A stretch of DNA of 64,000 nucleotides from Fremontodendron californicum (lineage: Eukaryota > Streptophyta > Magnoliopsida > Malvales > Malvaceae): NCBI GenBank assembly GCA_030761205.1, contig JAULJL010000003.1, positions 33,452,301 to 33,516,300 on the forward strand, given 5' to 3'. The notes under the pieces were generated by a model. It did no database searches. It was not told the DNA's origin and saw nothing but the letters and a program-made list of their open reading frames with translations. Position 1 is the first letter of the stretch; each line of letters opens with the position of its first letter. The position numbers and the translations under genes are program-made. Shown here piece after piece: positions 1-12,569 of the stretch.

Positions 1-330
1 AATAATTTTCGGGTTGAATCAGATTGGGTGCAATAAATAAATTTTCGAGTCGTGGTACGGTATTAAAAATCATAACATAGGTTGAGGCGGCTTTGGGTGA
101 AGATATTATAAAGTCGGGGCGGGCAAAAAACTGCCCCATTGCCATTCCGAAGTAAAAAGCTAGTACTGAGAAGTTGTAACAACAACATCCAAATGGTGCC
201 TAGAAAACTAGTGGCATCTATTACCTTACAACTCTAAATTTTATTTCTTTCTTTTTGTTGGAAGTCTGATATGCTTTGTGGTGTGTAGAAATTTTTTTGG
301 TATCAATGCAATTATTTCTTTCATCTGCAG
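1..330. other. intron of the TPR-J gene
   Basis: No exon-like frame is seen. The segment ends in a pyrimidine-rich stretch and TGCAG acceptor directly before the first TPR exon, so it reads as the 3' part of the preceding intron. Confidence 0.6.
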
Positions 331-3300
331 GCTGCAGGGAACGAAGCATTTCAATCAGGAAGACACTCAGAAGCTGTTGAACATTATACCGCTGCTTTAT
401 CTTGCAATGTGGAGTCACGGCCTTTCGCAGCTATTTGTTTTTGCAATCGTGCTGCTGCATACAAAGCACTGGGCCAAGTCACTGATGCTATTGCTGATTG
501 CAGCCTTGCCATAGCACTTGATGGCAATTATTTGAAGGTTTTTTCTGCAAACTGATGTTATCTTTATGAATATGCTTTTCTAGAGGAAGAAGTGGTGGGA
601 GGAATTTGAGGTGAGAGATTAAATTAGTCCGTTGTATTTTCCTTATGATTGGAAAAAACTAGTATTTCAAATTGAAAGGTTGTCCTAAGTAAAAACAAAA
701 ATTGGATAATCTGAACTGCAATACTTTTAAAGGGAGAAAGTGAATGAATTCATCTAATAGCTACTAAACACATGCACAAGCTCAATTTGTAGGACTGCCT
801 GGATGGTGTTATTGTTGTATTGACAAGTTGGTAGTTGCTTCACATTTAGGTTCTACCTCAACAAAGTGATTTAAGGAATTGAGAAATGTAAAATTTAATG
901 TTTACTAAGACCATTGGCTTTTATTTCCTTTCTATTTGGAATTATTTGTTTGTATAAATAAAATAAAAGGAAAAGCAGATGATTTTCTCTACTTATCTCT
1001 TAATCTGCAATTCTTGTTGTTGCTTACAGCTGTTAGTCTATTTATTTTTTCAGCAGATTGGTTGGCACATAAATTTTTATAAAAGGATGCAATAAAACCA
1101 TACATGCTGAATGCAAAGGACATAAAAATGCATAATTTTGTATGGTTTAACAGAGAACATGCTTTATAGTCCTTCCACTTTGTTATGCATGATGAATGAT
1201 TATTAAGCTTGTTTCTTTTAAGGCATGCTTTAAGACATTTAAGATTCTGACTGGTGCCTCCTGACACTTTAGTTTTCTATTCAGTTAGGTAATTCTTGGC
1301 TAAACTATTAAAAAAGCCCCTGAACTTTATTCCTTTACCTAAGTAAGTCTTTATACTTTTATTGTACTCAAATAAGCCCTTATCCTTTGATTTGTACCCA
1401 AATAAGCCCTTATATCAAATAAAAGATTGATTTAAGGGCTTGTTTAGGCATAAATTAAACTTTAAAGGCTTATTTGGGTAAAAATTAAAGGTTAAAGGCT
1501 TATTTGAGTGCAAATTAAAGATTAAAGGCTTATTTGAGTGTAATAAAAGTATAGGGACTTAGATAAAGTTATAAAGTTCAAGGGCTTTTTTGTTATTTTG
1601 ACCTTAACTCTTTTTTCTTTTATTTCCTTTTATCCTTTGGAACATCTTATTGCTTTGTGCTTGCCTTGCTGTTACACATACTAGAAAATGCATCTACCAA
1701 ATGCGTTTTCTAGAACTTTTTTTATTTTGTTAGTTAAAATGGGGAATTTCTTATTCTCTTGCTTGTTAACAACAATATATTTTTTCCAGAAGTTTCTCAC
1801 GTATGCCAGAGTATCCTTGGCATAATATTGTGTTCTATGGATGTCAAAAATATGTATATGGCAGCAATGGAAAGTGATTGTACAAATTTTGTACTTTGGG
1901 TTATCCATTTTACTAATTGCTTTTTAGACATCTATGGCGAGTATCTCATCCTGGCAGATATTGCTTTCTGAACGATTAGAGCCCTTAGGCTGCATTATTT
2001 GGTGTATGTTTATCCTCTTTTACTGCATTTCTCTGGTTCCTATTATCTTCTAGGGGCATTTCTTCCTGATTTTTATTATCGTTGCACTGTGAATTAATCC
2101 AGTTTTCTATTTACATGAAAAGATGTGTGAGACTTCTAGTCATTTTGATGGTTAGCTCTGTTGATCTGACTTTTCATTTTCCTCAGACCTGTCATGCTTA
2201 TTGGACACTTCATAGTTGATACGAGTGCAAGGATATAACCCTCAGAATAAAAGGAAAAACTTACAAAAACATTTGAATGTACTTGTGTAGGACACATACA
2301 CAACCATGCTTGAACCCAAGTCCAAACAACATAGATGGTCAAACCCAAGTCCAAACAACAAATGATGTCTTTGGAGAGTTCTTTTCTTCAAAAACTATTT
2401 GGAAAATTTTGTTGTCTTCTATGCGAGAACTTTCTTGGTAACATATTTGTATGTGCACACTTTTGCAGGCAATTTCTAGACGAGCCACTTTATATGAGAT
2501 GATTAGAGCCTATGGGCAAGCAGCCAGTGATCTTGAAAGACTTCTTTCTCTTCTCATAAAGCAGATAGAGGCGAAGACCAATCAAATTGGAACATCTGAC
2601 AGATCAATGAACTTGACAAATGACTTGAGACATGCTCGTCTGTGGCTTTCTGAAATCGAGGAAGAAGGCAAAAAGGAAGTCCCTTTGGATTTCTATCTGA
2701 TTTTGTAAGTTTCTTAGTCATTTGTGATTAGAGGTGGCGTCTGGAATGCATTAAGGTTCATATGAACATGGATCTTGAGGCTACTTTCTTCTTTGGCTTA
2801 ATATTAAATCAATTGTTAGCTTATACTTTAAACCTTTTCAAATATTATTATCTGATAGTAAATTTTAGATTTCATGAAGGGGGTTTAAAATTTTCCATTC
2901 ATCTTTGTTTTTCTTTTTTTGGCCAAATCCATTCATCTTTGTTGGAGTAATAGAGGAAAAGTAGTAAGTTTGTGAATGTTGTCTATTTGTCTTTCCCAGA
3001 GCCATGTTTATGGATTATGGATAATGGAACTATATTCAGATTAACCATGTTTGTTATTTTAATTGTAATGGCAGGGGGGTTGAGCCATCTGTTTCAGCAG
3101 CAGAAATTAAGAAGGCATATCGGAAAGCTGCTCTGAGACATCATCCTGATAAGGTTTCTTATATCTGCTGCTATATGCATATTATTAGAGATTTGGTATC
3201 AATCTGACAGGTTTTCTACTTGTGTAGGCTGTTCAATCCCTGGTAAGAAATGAAAATGGAGATGATAGGCTTTGGAAGGAGATAAGGGAAGAAGCCCACA

Positions 3301-4418
3301 AGGATGCTGACAAACTATTTAAGATAATTGGAGAGGCATATGCAATACTTTCAGACTCTATCAAGGTATATATTATCCTGATCGAATACGTCTATGCCTT
3401 CCTTAAGGTGCATTATAATACCTTTATGTTTTCGGTACATGGACTTTATTGCCAAATGATTGCTAGCAAAGAGTAGTCAAGTTACACCTAGATTAGGTTT
3501 GCGAATTGTTGAATGCAGGGGTGTGCCAGTCACCAGCATGCTTTAAAATGCAAACAATCTTGGGGCGGGGCCTTGTATGCCACTTATTGCTAATAGGGAT
3601 TTTCTCTTAACACATGAATCAATTGGAATAAAAGGAATAGGAAAGGAAAATATTTGGTTATGATAGGGAAAAGAGAGAGAGAAGGGCAGGACAGTGCAAG
3701 TCTAACTCATACCAATTGGCACTTAATAGCAGATCCTAGGCAATGCATAGTTTGTCATTGCATTGGACCTTTTGTCCAACCTAAACATAAAAATTATCTT
3801 CTTCACAACAGTTTCATATTTAATTAGTGCATATAATAGGATTGCCTTTATAAATAAAACAGTGAAACTACACTCTGATCTTGTTTTGATCACATTTCAT
3901 ATTTTCTTCAAATAAAACGATGTTGCCTACCATCAAATGAAAAGGTATTATCTAAGTTTCTATATACATGGGAAACTCTACCTAACTGTTCCATGTAATG
4001 ACTGGTTATCTCAGATGTTTTAGAGTAAAAGTGACTGTTAATACGACTTTATTCCTTTTTCGTTTTGGGATCATGCATGTACTTCCTCTGCTTTTAATAT
4101 CATTCTGTTCACAAAGCCTTATGACAACTGGAATTCTAATTGCATCTTCTTCCATTTTTATTTTTTTTGTGTTTTGGTCAAATACGGTGTTTAACTTGCA
4201 ACGATGTCTTTCTGCAGCGCTCAAGGTATGATCTTGAAGAAGAGACGAGGAATGTGCAAAAGAAACGTACTGGAGGCACATCCAGAGCAGCTACAGATGC
4301 TCAAAGTTATTCGTTTGATAGAAGTGGTAGTAGGCAACAATGGAGGGAGGTCGGGAGATCATATGGCTACTCGAGCTCCAAAGGATCAGAAGCCACTCGA
4401 TCAAACAGATACTATTAA
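331..4418 (+). CDS. TPR and J-domain co-chaperone, 3' part (five exons)
   Basis: Exons 331-537, 2469-2704, 3075-3153, 3228-3365 and 4218-4418 (TAA) join in frame through GT-AG introns; the 5' end lies outside the window. Exon 331-537 encodes tetratricopeptide helices (AAGNEAF..GRHSEAVEHYTAAL, then FCNRAAAYKALG..TDAIADCSLAI), and exon 2 continues with AISRRATLYEMIRAYGQAASDLERLL. Exons 3-5 form a J domain: KKAYRKAALRHHPDK has the HPD tripeptide that stimulates Hsp70 ATPase, and FKIIGEAYAILSD is helix III with the loop before it lengthened. The tail is Arg/Ser/Tyr/Gly-rich and ends RSNRYY. TPR followed by a C-terminal J domain is the DNAJC7-like architecture, in Arabidopsis TPR15/TPR16; such proteins are expected to pass clients between Hsp90 and Hsp70. 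Family call is sure; the exact orthologue is inferred. Intron 538-2468 carries a small MULE-type MITE. Confidence 0.92.
1298..1603. mobile_element. MULE-type MITE in intron of the TPR-J gene
   Basis: The two ends are inverted copies over about 75 bp (left AAAAAAGCCCCTGAACTTTAT, right its complement with a few changes). Outer flanks 1289-1297 (GTAATTCTT) and 1604-1612 (TTAACTCTT) agree at 7 of 9 positions, which fits the 9-bp target duplication of Mutator-like elements. Inside, the motif AAATAAGCCCTTAT recurs about six times, first in one and then in the opposite orientation, so the whole element could fold into a hairpin. No coding capacity. Confidence 0.7.
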
Positions 4419-5228
4419 TTGTAAGCCACATGTTTGAAGAGAATCTTGAGATATCTGATCAAGTTATACAATGATGTCTAGCGATTGCAGATTTGGTTTA
4501 GGGACTCTGCAGAAAGGAATTTACTCCAACCACTGTCCAAGAACTAGGTGCGTACTTGCAGGAGGGAATACAAGATGGTTGAAAGCCTTGGTGCAAGTTG
4601 TGGGTAAAAGAGATTTTTTGTTGAGGGTTTCTCTAACAGTTTGTAGATGGCTGTATAAGCTTTTGGACTAGCACAGTTGAAAGTTTGAAAAGTCTGAAAT
4701 GCCTTTTGGTTGAGGAAATGGTTTGCTCATAAAGGAAAAAAAATGGGAAAACAAGAAACGAGCTCTTTCCTTAATCGAACGGAGGAATCTCTGGACGTTG
4801 TAAACATACCGGTGACATGTACAGACACACTGAGAATGAGATAAAATGAATGCAAGGAAGGAGCTTCAAGGCTTTGCAGTATTCTACCCCCCGGCTGACA
4901 TTCCTCTGAATGGAGTGGAGACAGCAGTTTGTTTTTAATTGGTTTTACAGGCTCATAGAGTTTATATCAATTTTTTTTTTTTTTCATACTGCCCCCTTCT
5001 TTCCATTTCCAGATTGATTGTTTGATTTCATTGCTTGTTTATGAAGAGATATGGTGCTTTGAAATGGTCTTATGACAGGAATGGAAGATGATTGAATTGA
5101 ATGTAGAGTTGTTTCAGGTTCAGCAGCTAAAAGTGGAAGTTTGAATGAGAAAACTTTTGATCTTGTATTATTTGCTTCTCTTTTTTTGGTTGATTTTAGT
5201 GCTTCAATGGTGGTTTAATCATTCTTTT
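4419..5228. other. 3' UTR and downstream flank of the TPR-J gene
   Basis: Follows the TAA of the co-chaperone. Contains no competing long frame; short T-runs and AT-rich words suitable for polyadenylation are present but no single site can be fixed. Confidence 0.5.
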
Positions 5229-5290
5229 ATATATATATATATATATATATTAGTGTAGTGTAGTGTAATGTAGTGTAGTGTAGTGTAGTA
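5229..5290. repeat. compound microsatellite (TA)n then (TAGTG)n
   Basis: About eleven TA dinucleotides run directly into about eight near-perfect TAGTG pentamers, one of them changed to TAATG. A likely polymorphic marker. Confidence 0.95.
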
Positions 5291-5572
5291 ACATTACATC
5301 TAAAATTGAATATTTCATTAAAAAAGGATATTCATTTGCTCAAAAAAAGTAAAAGAACTAAACATAAAACCCCAAAATTCAGAAACTGGGGACCTGCCTG
5401 CATGTGAAAAGGGTAAATGTTTGCTATGTAGAAAATAACTAAAAATTTGGAAGGAAAGTAGTAGCTTTTTGTGTTTCTATAATTCTATTGAAAAGGGTAA
5501 ATTGCTTTATAAGTAAATTTGTATATAATCACCCAAAAAAATAAACACTGATGCCTACCGGTCATTTTTGCA

Positions 5573-6055
5573 TAGGGATTTTCTATGGATGATGGATAAT
5601 AAAATATCGGATATGATATTATTCGATTTGTGGATATATGATATTATTTGATTTGTTTTTTGTTAATTCGTATATTAGATTTACTATTCGAAACGGATTC
5701 GGATAAGAATCTTTAGATATTCGATATCTGAATCCATTTTGATTTTGGTATCCGAATCCGCTTTACTTATATGAATATCTGAATCCGCTTTACTTTTACG
5801 GATAACCAAATTCGAGATCCGTTTACATAGTTAATTATTATTTAATTTTATATTTTTATCTTTAAAAGGAAATTAATTTAATGAATTCGAATATTTAGCG
5901 GATTCAGATATCTAACAGATATTGCTTTTAAATCAAATGCAGATTTAGATAGTAATATTCGGATAAACAAATAATAAATAAATTCGAGTATCATATAAAT
6001 TAAGTAGATTCGGATTTAAATATTTCAAATATTATAAATATCGTTGAAATCCTTA
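5573..6055. mobile_element. hAT-type MITE, GGATATC-rich family
   Basis: Bounded by an exact 8-bp target duplication TTTTTGCA (5565-5572 and 6056-6063). Terminal inverted repeats are TAGGGATTTTC and GAAATCCTTA. The body is crowded with variants of TTCGGATATC and GAATCCG in both orientations, the subterminal motif load typical of hAT transposase binding regions. Non-coding. Confidence 0.85.
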
Positions 6056-6514
6056 TTTTTGCAGCAGCATGAACAAGGATTGCATTTTAATATGTTTTCT
6101 TGTATATATTGATGCATTCCATAGAGAACAACTTAACAAGGCACTAAGAACAACAATACCAAAATCATTTCCTGCAAATTCTACCCAGTTTTATTTCTCC
6201 CCAAACTTGAATCTTTACAAAGAAACATAAAGGAAAAAAAAAGAAAAAAGAGCTTTCGAAAATTCAACTATATATTAATTGAATGGCCAAATTTGTAAAA
6301 TGGTTCAAATGATACTAGTTTCATTACAAGAAATTACTTTGTAGAGTGTAAAGTGTAAACTATAAATGGCTCCAACACAATTTCACTTGCTCTCCTTTTC
6401 AAAATGATTGCACCCAAGCTGTAGTCCCCAGAATTGCAATGCTCTCTCAAGTTATGTACAACTTCCAGCATTTGACATGATAAATAAAGCTCAGCAGATG
6501 AGCTCAGACATCAT
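6056..6514. other. intergenic spacer with a weak minus-strand exon-like frame
   Basis: Mostly unremarkable. On the minus strand about 6340-6455 there is a short open frame ending in TAA with serine/leucine content that could be an old terminal exon; no family is recognised, and support is weak. Confidence 0.25.
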
Positions 6515-7107
6515 TAAGGGTGTAAACGAAAAATATGTGTTCGCAAGTTACTTGGATTCGGCTCGATCATTTTCGAGTCGAGCTATCGAGCGAACCAAAT
6601 TCGAGTATCCTAATTCTTGACTCGAGTAACTCACTAGCTTAATCGAGCTTTTTTTATTTTTTAATATATATTTTTTAATTTTTAATTAGTATTGAAAAAT
6701 CTCAATTCGAATTCGAGCACAAATAATCGAGTTTGAAGTCGAGCATGATAATCGAACTCATTTTTTACTAGGCAAATGAGTCTAATCAATCGAGCTCGAG
6801 CAGTTTATTTTTTACTAGGTAAATGAGTCTAATCGAGCTTTTTTTTTTTTTAATTAGTATTGAAAAATCTCAATTCGAACTGAACTTGAGCACAAATAAT
6901 CGAGTTTGAAGTCAAGCATGGGAATTAAACTCATTTTTATTATGTAAATGAGCCTAATCGAGTGAGCTCGAGCAGTTCGATTTTTATCTCGAATCGAGTT
7001 TTAAATGTAAAACTCGATCAAACTCGAGCCGAGCTTCGAGTCTCGATTTTCGAGTCAAGCTCGAGCTTCTTACAGTTTAAGCTCGACTCGGCTCGATTAC
7101 ACCCCTA
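6515..7107. mobile_element. hAT-like element, TCGAGCT-rich family
   Basis: Starts TAAGGGTGTAAACG and ends CGATTACACCCCTA, a TIR pair of the AGGGGTGTAA type found in plant hAT MITEs. Tens of copies of CTCGAG/TCGAGC and AATCGAG fill the body in both orientations. A near-direct internal duplication of roughly 130 bp (around 6665-6790 and 6845-6960) is visible. No convincing 8-bp target duplication remains. Confidence 0.65.
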
Positions 7108-7192
7108 ACACAACTCACAAGGATCAACAATCATTGATATCGAATATGTTGACTTATTATAGAAACAGTACCTTTGTATTAATTATATTATC

Positions 7193-7345
7193 CAAACTTT
7201 TCATTTTTTTTAAAGTATCTGTATCTGACACATATTCAGACATGGGTATAGGATATGATCTTCCAAAACTTTAAAAAAAATAAGTATAATTATATCGAAC
7301 ACATATCCGTATCCGATACTCATCTCGAACTCGAAAAACATAGCC
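7193..7345. repeat. copy 1 of a dispersed ~190-bp MITE family
   Basis: Diverged member of the family best seen at 30694-30886: core words GACACATATTCAGACATGGG, then ATATGATC, an A-rich middle and ATCCGTATCCGATACTCAT. Family members share an inner inverted pair (CGGACATGGGTA against TACCCGTGTCCG). Confidence 0.7.
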
Positions 7346-7640
7346 TATGTGACATTTTGAGAAGCTGAAGCAGAAAAATGGCCTACAATGCAACTTCGTT
7401 TTGAGCATTCTCCTACATCTTTAGCCTCAATTGCAATACCTCGAGGCTATATAAAGATTTGGAAGCAAGATTTATAACGTTTAAATATAAACTTTTGTCT
7501 ATAATAGAAATTAGCTATATATTTTGTGTACCTCTTCTGGAAACCAAATATCAGGGCCCCTTCAAGAATTGGTATTGCAACTGCAAAAGCAGCTGCGGCA
7601 GTTCCCACCGACCTGAAATATATGGAATTGCTATGTACAT
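7345..7640 (-). pseudogene. possible terminal exons of an unidentified minus-strand gene
   Basis: On the minus strand, 7635 down to about 7551 is flanked by TTTCAG and GTACAC and reads SVGTAAAAFAVAIPILEGAL then IFGFQKR, which looks like one membrane helix. A second open stretch from about 7452, behind a TATATAG acceptor, runs to a TAG at 7345-7347. The phases of the two pieces do not join cleanly, so this is a remnant or the splice sites are wrong. I recognise no family. Confidence 0.3.
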
Positions 7641-9410
7641 CGAATCTAATTCAGAGCACCCAATGAATCAGACCTTCGTAGACAAAACCTCATTCAAAGG
7701 GTTTTTTTTTTTATATCAAGAAAGTCGCAGCTTGAAAATATGAGAAAAAATTGTAAATGTTGATATTCGAATATCGAATCTGTTGAATATCATTTTTTAA
7801 AAAGTGATTATATAAATTAACTAAAATAAATCTCAAGTTCACTCATAGTTTTTATTAAAATGACAGTTATTACTTCCTCCTTCCCATTTTTTTGTTTATT
7901 TTGTTTGGATGTCTCAAAACTATATCCTTTTTCCTTTCGACTATGTTTGGATTGAGGTAGAGGAGACAAAGAAAAATAAAACAGGAGAGAATGAAAAACA
8001 ATTATCTTATTTTCTCTTCTTTGGATAAAACAAATTTTAATAAAAAAAATAAAGGGAGTTAGCACCCCTCACTTTCTCTTAAAATATATATTTTTTCAAA
8101 ACCTCAAATCTATGAAAAAGAAAGGAAAAAGAAAGTAAAAAAAAATTTAAATATAAAATGTTCATTTTACTCATTTTACATTCATCAAAACACATATAAT
8201 ATTATAAATAATATATATTTTTTTTCATTTCTAAATTTATATACTTTACGTAATTGATATTAAAAATTATAACAAATTTTTGGGAGGAAAGGAAAGGAAA
8301 CTAGAATAGCTTTAGCTTTGTGATCAAAATGAAAGGCATGGGAAGTTGGTTGCTCATAAAATCACTTGGCTCAACTTCAATTTTGAAAGCAAAGAAGTTG
8401 AGATAAACGAATTAGTTGATTGAATCGATTTTTTTATATATCTTTAAATTCAATTGATCTTTGTATAAAGACCGATTTTTATGTCAATATTATCAACAAA
8501 ATTTATCACATTAATTCTATCAAATGTACTCAAAGTTACACAACAAAATCTATAAGAACTTGTGGGAAAAACCATTTTCAACTATGTATAAGAGGAAATT
8601 TTCTTATGTTTTATCTGTAAGTGTATTATTTGATTAAAATCGAATTAAATCAAAATTAATTTGATTATTTGATCGGTTATAAAGTAATTCAGTCATAATT
8701 AAAATAAGTTTTTTTTATAAATTATAGGTAAGTTCTTACTTATTTGATGAGTGATTCATGGTTCAAACTTTTTAAGATCAATAATATTAGTGTAATCCAT
8801 AATCCTAAGTACTTATCTATCTGTCTTGAATCAAAAGATCAAATCATATCGATATTTGGACAAATTATAAATTATATAAATTTTAAAAGATATAAACAAA
8901 AAAATATAATACTATTTGTACCAAAAATCATTTTTAGTATATAACTCAATTTTTATTATTTCTTTATATTTAATTTTTAAAAATATTTATTTTTCTTTAT
9001 CACATGTTAATAAAAATATGTACTACAATACTTGAAATTGTTTTTTTTTTTTAATAAATTTGTGAGTTTTTGTACTTTATACTTTGTAATATAATTTTAA
9101 TATCTATACTAATATAAAAATTTTAGTTTCACTTTAGGATCATAACTCAAGTTACCCTAATTCAATTGGATGAATTAATCCACAAAAAAAAAAAAAAAAT
9201 ACACATGTCTATTTACTTTTAAAATACTATAAACTTAAAAATAAAAAAATAAAAACTATTCATTTTTTTCATATTATTTTTTTTCAACCGCACCCCTAAG
9301 AAAATAAAAAGAAAAGTCTTACACTAAACAAAACTGAGAACGACAACCGAACCCTCGAGTCGGAAGTACGAAACACTTGAGCTTCAGTGTCGTTTGTAGA
9401 CAACTCTCCA
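7641..9410. other. AT-rich intergenic region and THUMP promoter
   Basis: Homopolymer A and T runs and short repeats, no supported gene. The last ~110 bp before the THUMP ATG are more balanced in composition and presumably hold the 5' UTR and core promoter; no TATA box can be assigned with confidence. Confidence 0.5.
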
Positions 9411-12400
9411 ATGGCTACCGAAAACAAAGCAAAACCCAACACTGTCACAACCAAAGGCAAGAAGAGGACGCATTATCTTCCCCACAATGTTAGCCTCCCC
9501 CAAACCCAAACTCTCTCTTTTAATCTGCACCCTTTATTTTCATATATTCTTTGTATTTTTTTTTCAACTTTTTTTTTTTTTTTCCTTTTTGCAAACAGAA
9601 AGCAGTTAAAAAGAGAGGCGCATACCCATTAAGGCCTGGAGTTCAAGGTTTCTTTATCACTTGTGATGGTGGCAGAGAACGCCAAGCTGCTCATGAAGCT
9701 ATCAATGTTATTGATTCTGTATGTTTTTCTTTTCATAATTTTTTTTAAAGTTTCTTGTTGAACCTTTTTTGTTATTAAACTTAACTTTCGGATCATTTAT
9801 TGATGATTTTCCATTGGGTATTTGTTTGTAATTCAGTTTCCTTGGTTAAATTTAACCTTTTTTTATAAATGGTTGCTGAGTTTCATCTGGGTTTTTTATT
9901 AATGTTCCAAAGATTTTTTTTTTCTTTCTTTCTTTCTATATTTATTTATTTACTTAAGATGGTGCTCCATTTCTTGCTTTGTAGTTCTTTCTCTATATTC
10001 AACTGTATATTGCTTAAACTTTTAATTGCTCTGTTGGAGAGGCAATTTTTTTAGAGTTTTTTTTTTTATGCCAGATTAAAGTGTAAAAGCTTTGATTTTG
10101 AACAATTAATGTGAAGTTGAATCTTAGACTCACATCAACTTCTATTAATTTATCAATTATAGACTTGATATGTGATAAAAGTTGTGGCATTGCACTTTAA
10201 GCCTTCATCTTTCCCGTATCTTAACTGTTCAGCATACTGTCATTATTTATTTTCTTTTGAAGTGCATGCTTTTTGTTCATGAATTATTATTTAAGACTAT
10301 GAATCGAAGCTGATCCTGACTGTCGGTTTACATTTTATTCTTACTATTTTAGATGTTAGGAGTATCCTTCCTATCAATTTATACTCACAATAAGGACATC
10401 AAAATAGCACAACGGTGATAGACTGATAGTGGATAGGAAAAGCCATTTATAGCATGCTTTGGATCCAGTTAGTTCTTTAATTGGAAGTAAGTACTTTGTT
10501 TGGTCTCTTGCTGCGTATAGACCCCAATTCTTTCTCCACCTATTGTAACATATGAATTGCTCATCAAGAAACTTGGGCTCTAATCAAAGATGAAAAGTTG
10601 GATTTCCCATGTGCTCTAGAAGAGAAAATGAAAAGAAAAGTTGGCTGTATGCTCACCAAGCTGATTGGGAAGATAGCTGTTTACATTCTATTTGCTTGAT
10701 AGAAAACATCTTTCAAAACCTAGTATATGGAGATATTTATTTATTCATTCTCTTGAGAGTACAAGAGGTTTGTGAAGAAGTGAGATTATCTTCTACAAGA
10801 GTATTTTAGAATATTAATTTGGTCCTCTTTTCTTACACCGGGAAGAGAACTGTTTATAGACACAAATTCATGATTTAGTTTCATTTGAAAGGGGAGGGGG
10901 GAATATAAGGGGGAAAAAAGATAGGGAAGATTTTTACTTGTTTCTGTTTTCTCTTTCTCTTGTTTTTCATTTTTGGCATAATTTGTTTCAGATGTTGTGT
11001 TCTTGGCTCTCAATTTTTACATCTCTGTCAAATTTTGGATCTTGATTGCTCTTGTTGGGCTATCTTTTGTTTAATTTGGCATCATTATACACAATACCCT
11101 GCTCTTGGCATTCTTGAAATTGAGGTTGTTTAGTGGAAAATAGAAAAAGAACTTCGTTTAAGAAAAAGGATTTTGTTTTACTTCATTGATCTTTGGTAGA
11201 AACTTACCTTGATACAAAAAATGCTATTTGTGGGTTTTATGTAACAACTAATATAACAAACCTCTTCCCATCCCCCCAATGAAAGAGAAATTCCATGTCA
11301 TATATAGCTGTTGAGAGTAGGGATGGCAAAACCCGATCCGACCAATGGATTTTGAACCGATCCGAATGGAGAGGTTTTTCTTTTTTGAACAATAGAGGCG
11401 GGGCGGTGCGGTTTTTTTTGTTTGAAAGGCGGGGATGGAGCAGTTGTGGTAATTGCCTGCTCCGCCCCGAATACTGAAATTACAATTTTACCCTTAAATA
11501 TTTAGCTTTTAAAAGAATAATAAAATAATATAATTAAACTTATTATTTTTATTTTTCTTTTTAAAAACCTAAACCTTTATTTTTTTTCTATTCCTAGATT
11601 AGAAACATGTTTATATTGAATTTATATTTAAATTTTTTTACAATGCTTTATTATTTGAAAAAAAAAATAAAAATAATTAATAAATATCAAATGGGGCGGA
11701 GCGGGGCGGTTATGGATGTAACCGACATCCATGGAGGTGGTAGTGGTATTGAAATTTCAACATCCACGACGGAGCGGGGTGGGGTAGAGCAGTGCTATGG
11801 CGGGGCGGGGGCGGATATTGCGGAATCCGCCCCCGGCCCACTCGATTGCCATCCCTGGCTGAGAGGAAGTTTTGAAGTATAGATTGTTTATTCCTATGTT
11901 ACATGGACTCAAGTATGAGTATGTTCTAAGGGTCTGAATCTCCTTTCATAAAAAATTTTGGACTTGCAGAGTCTACTAAAAAGAGTCCAAAAATAAGATA
12001 CGAGTATGTGGATATGCCTTATAATAATATATTTTAAAAATATTATCTCAAACATTTTGATAAAACTAAATTTGGGCTTAGAAAACTAAATAACACTTGG
12101 GCCTATGCTGACACATAGTCGAAGTTAAGCTCACATATACACCCAAAAGACAATAAAAAAGTAAAACTCAAAACTTTGACTGAAGAATCACATGCATTTG
12201 TATGATGTATGTATCCAAAGTCTTCTTCTCTTATTTAACCCTTTACCTTTTCCTTTCTTCTTTGACCTCTGTAACTTTTCACCTCATATGATCATTTTTT
12301 CTCTTTGTTTATCCTCTTTCCTCACGCTCTCTCTACTTCATACTATGCTTGTTCAATTCTTCCTCTCCCTCTCTCTTTCTTGATTATATTTGAGTGTAAT

Positions 12401-12527
12401 TTTATGTTTAATTCGTAGCTAGGATTTTTCGGTCTAAAGATTTTTGGTTTCATCCAAATGCAAGTCCTCTTGTAAGACAACGTTCTCCCTTAGGCCAGCA
12501 ATATCCTGGCGTCATCTCTGATCTTTA

Positions 12528-12569
<42 letters not shown>

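Noticed and set aside
5573..7107. Short repeated palindromic words considered as a CRISPR-like or regulatory array
   Set aside because: Spacing is irregular, words are degenerate and in both orientations, and element ends with target duplications explain them as hAT MITEs in a plant genome.
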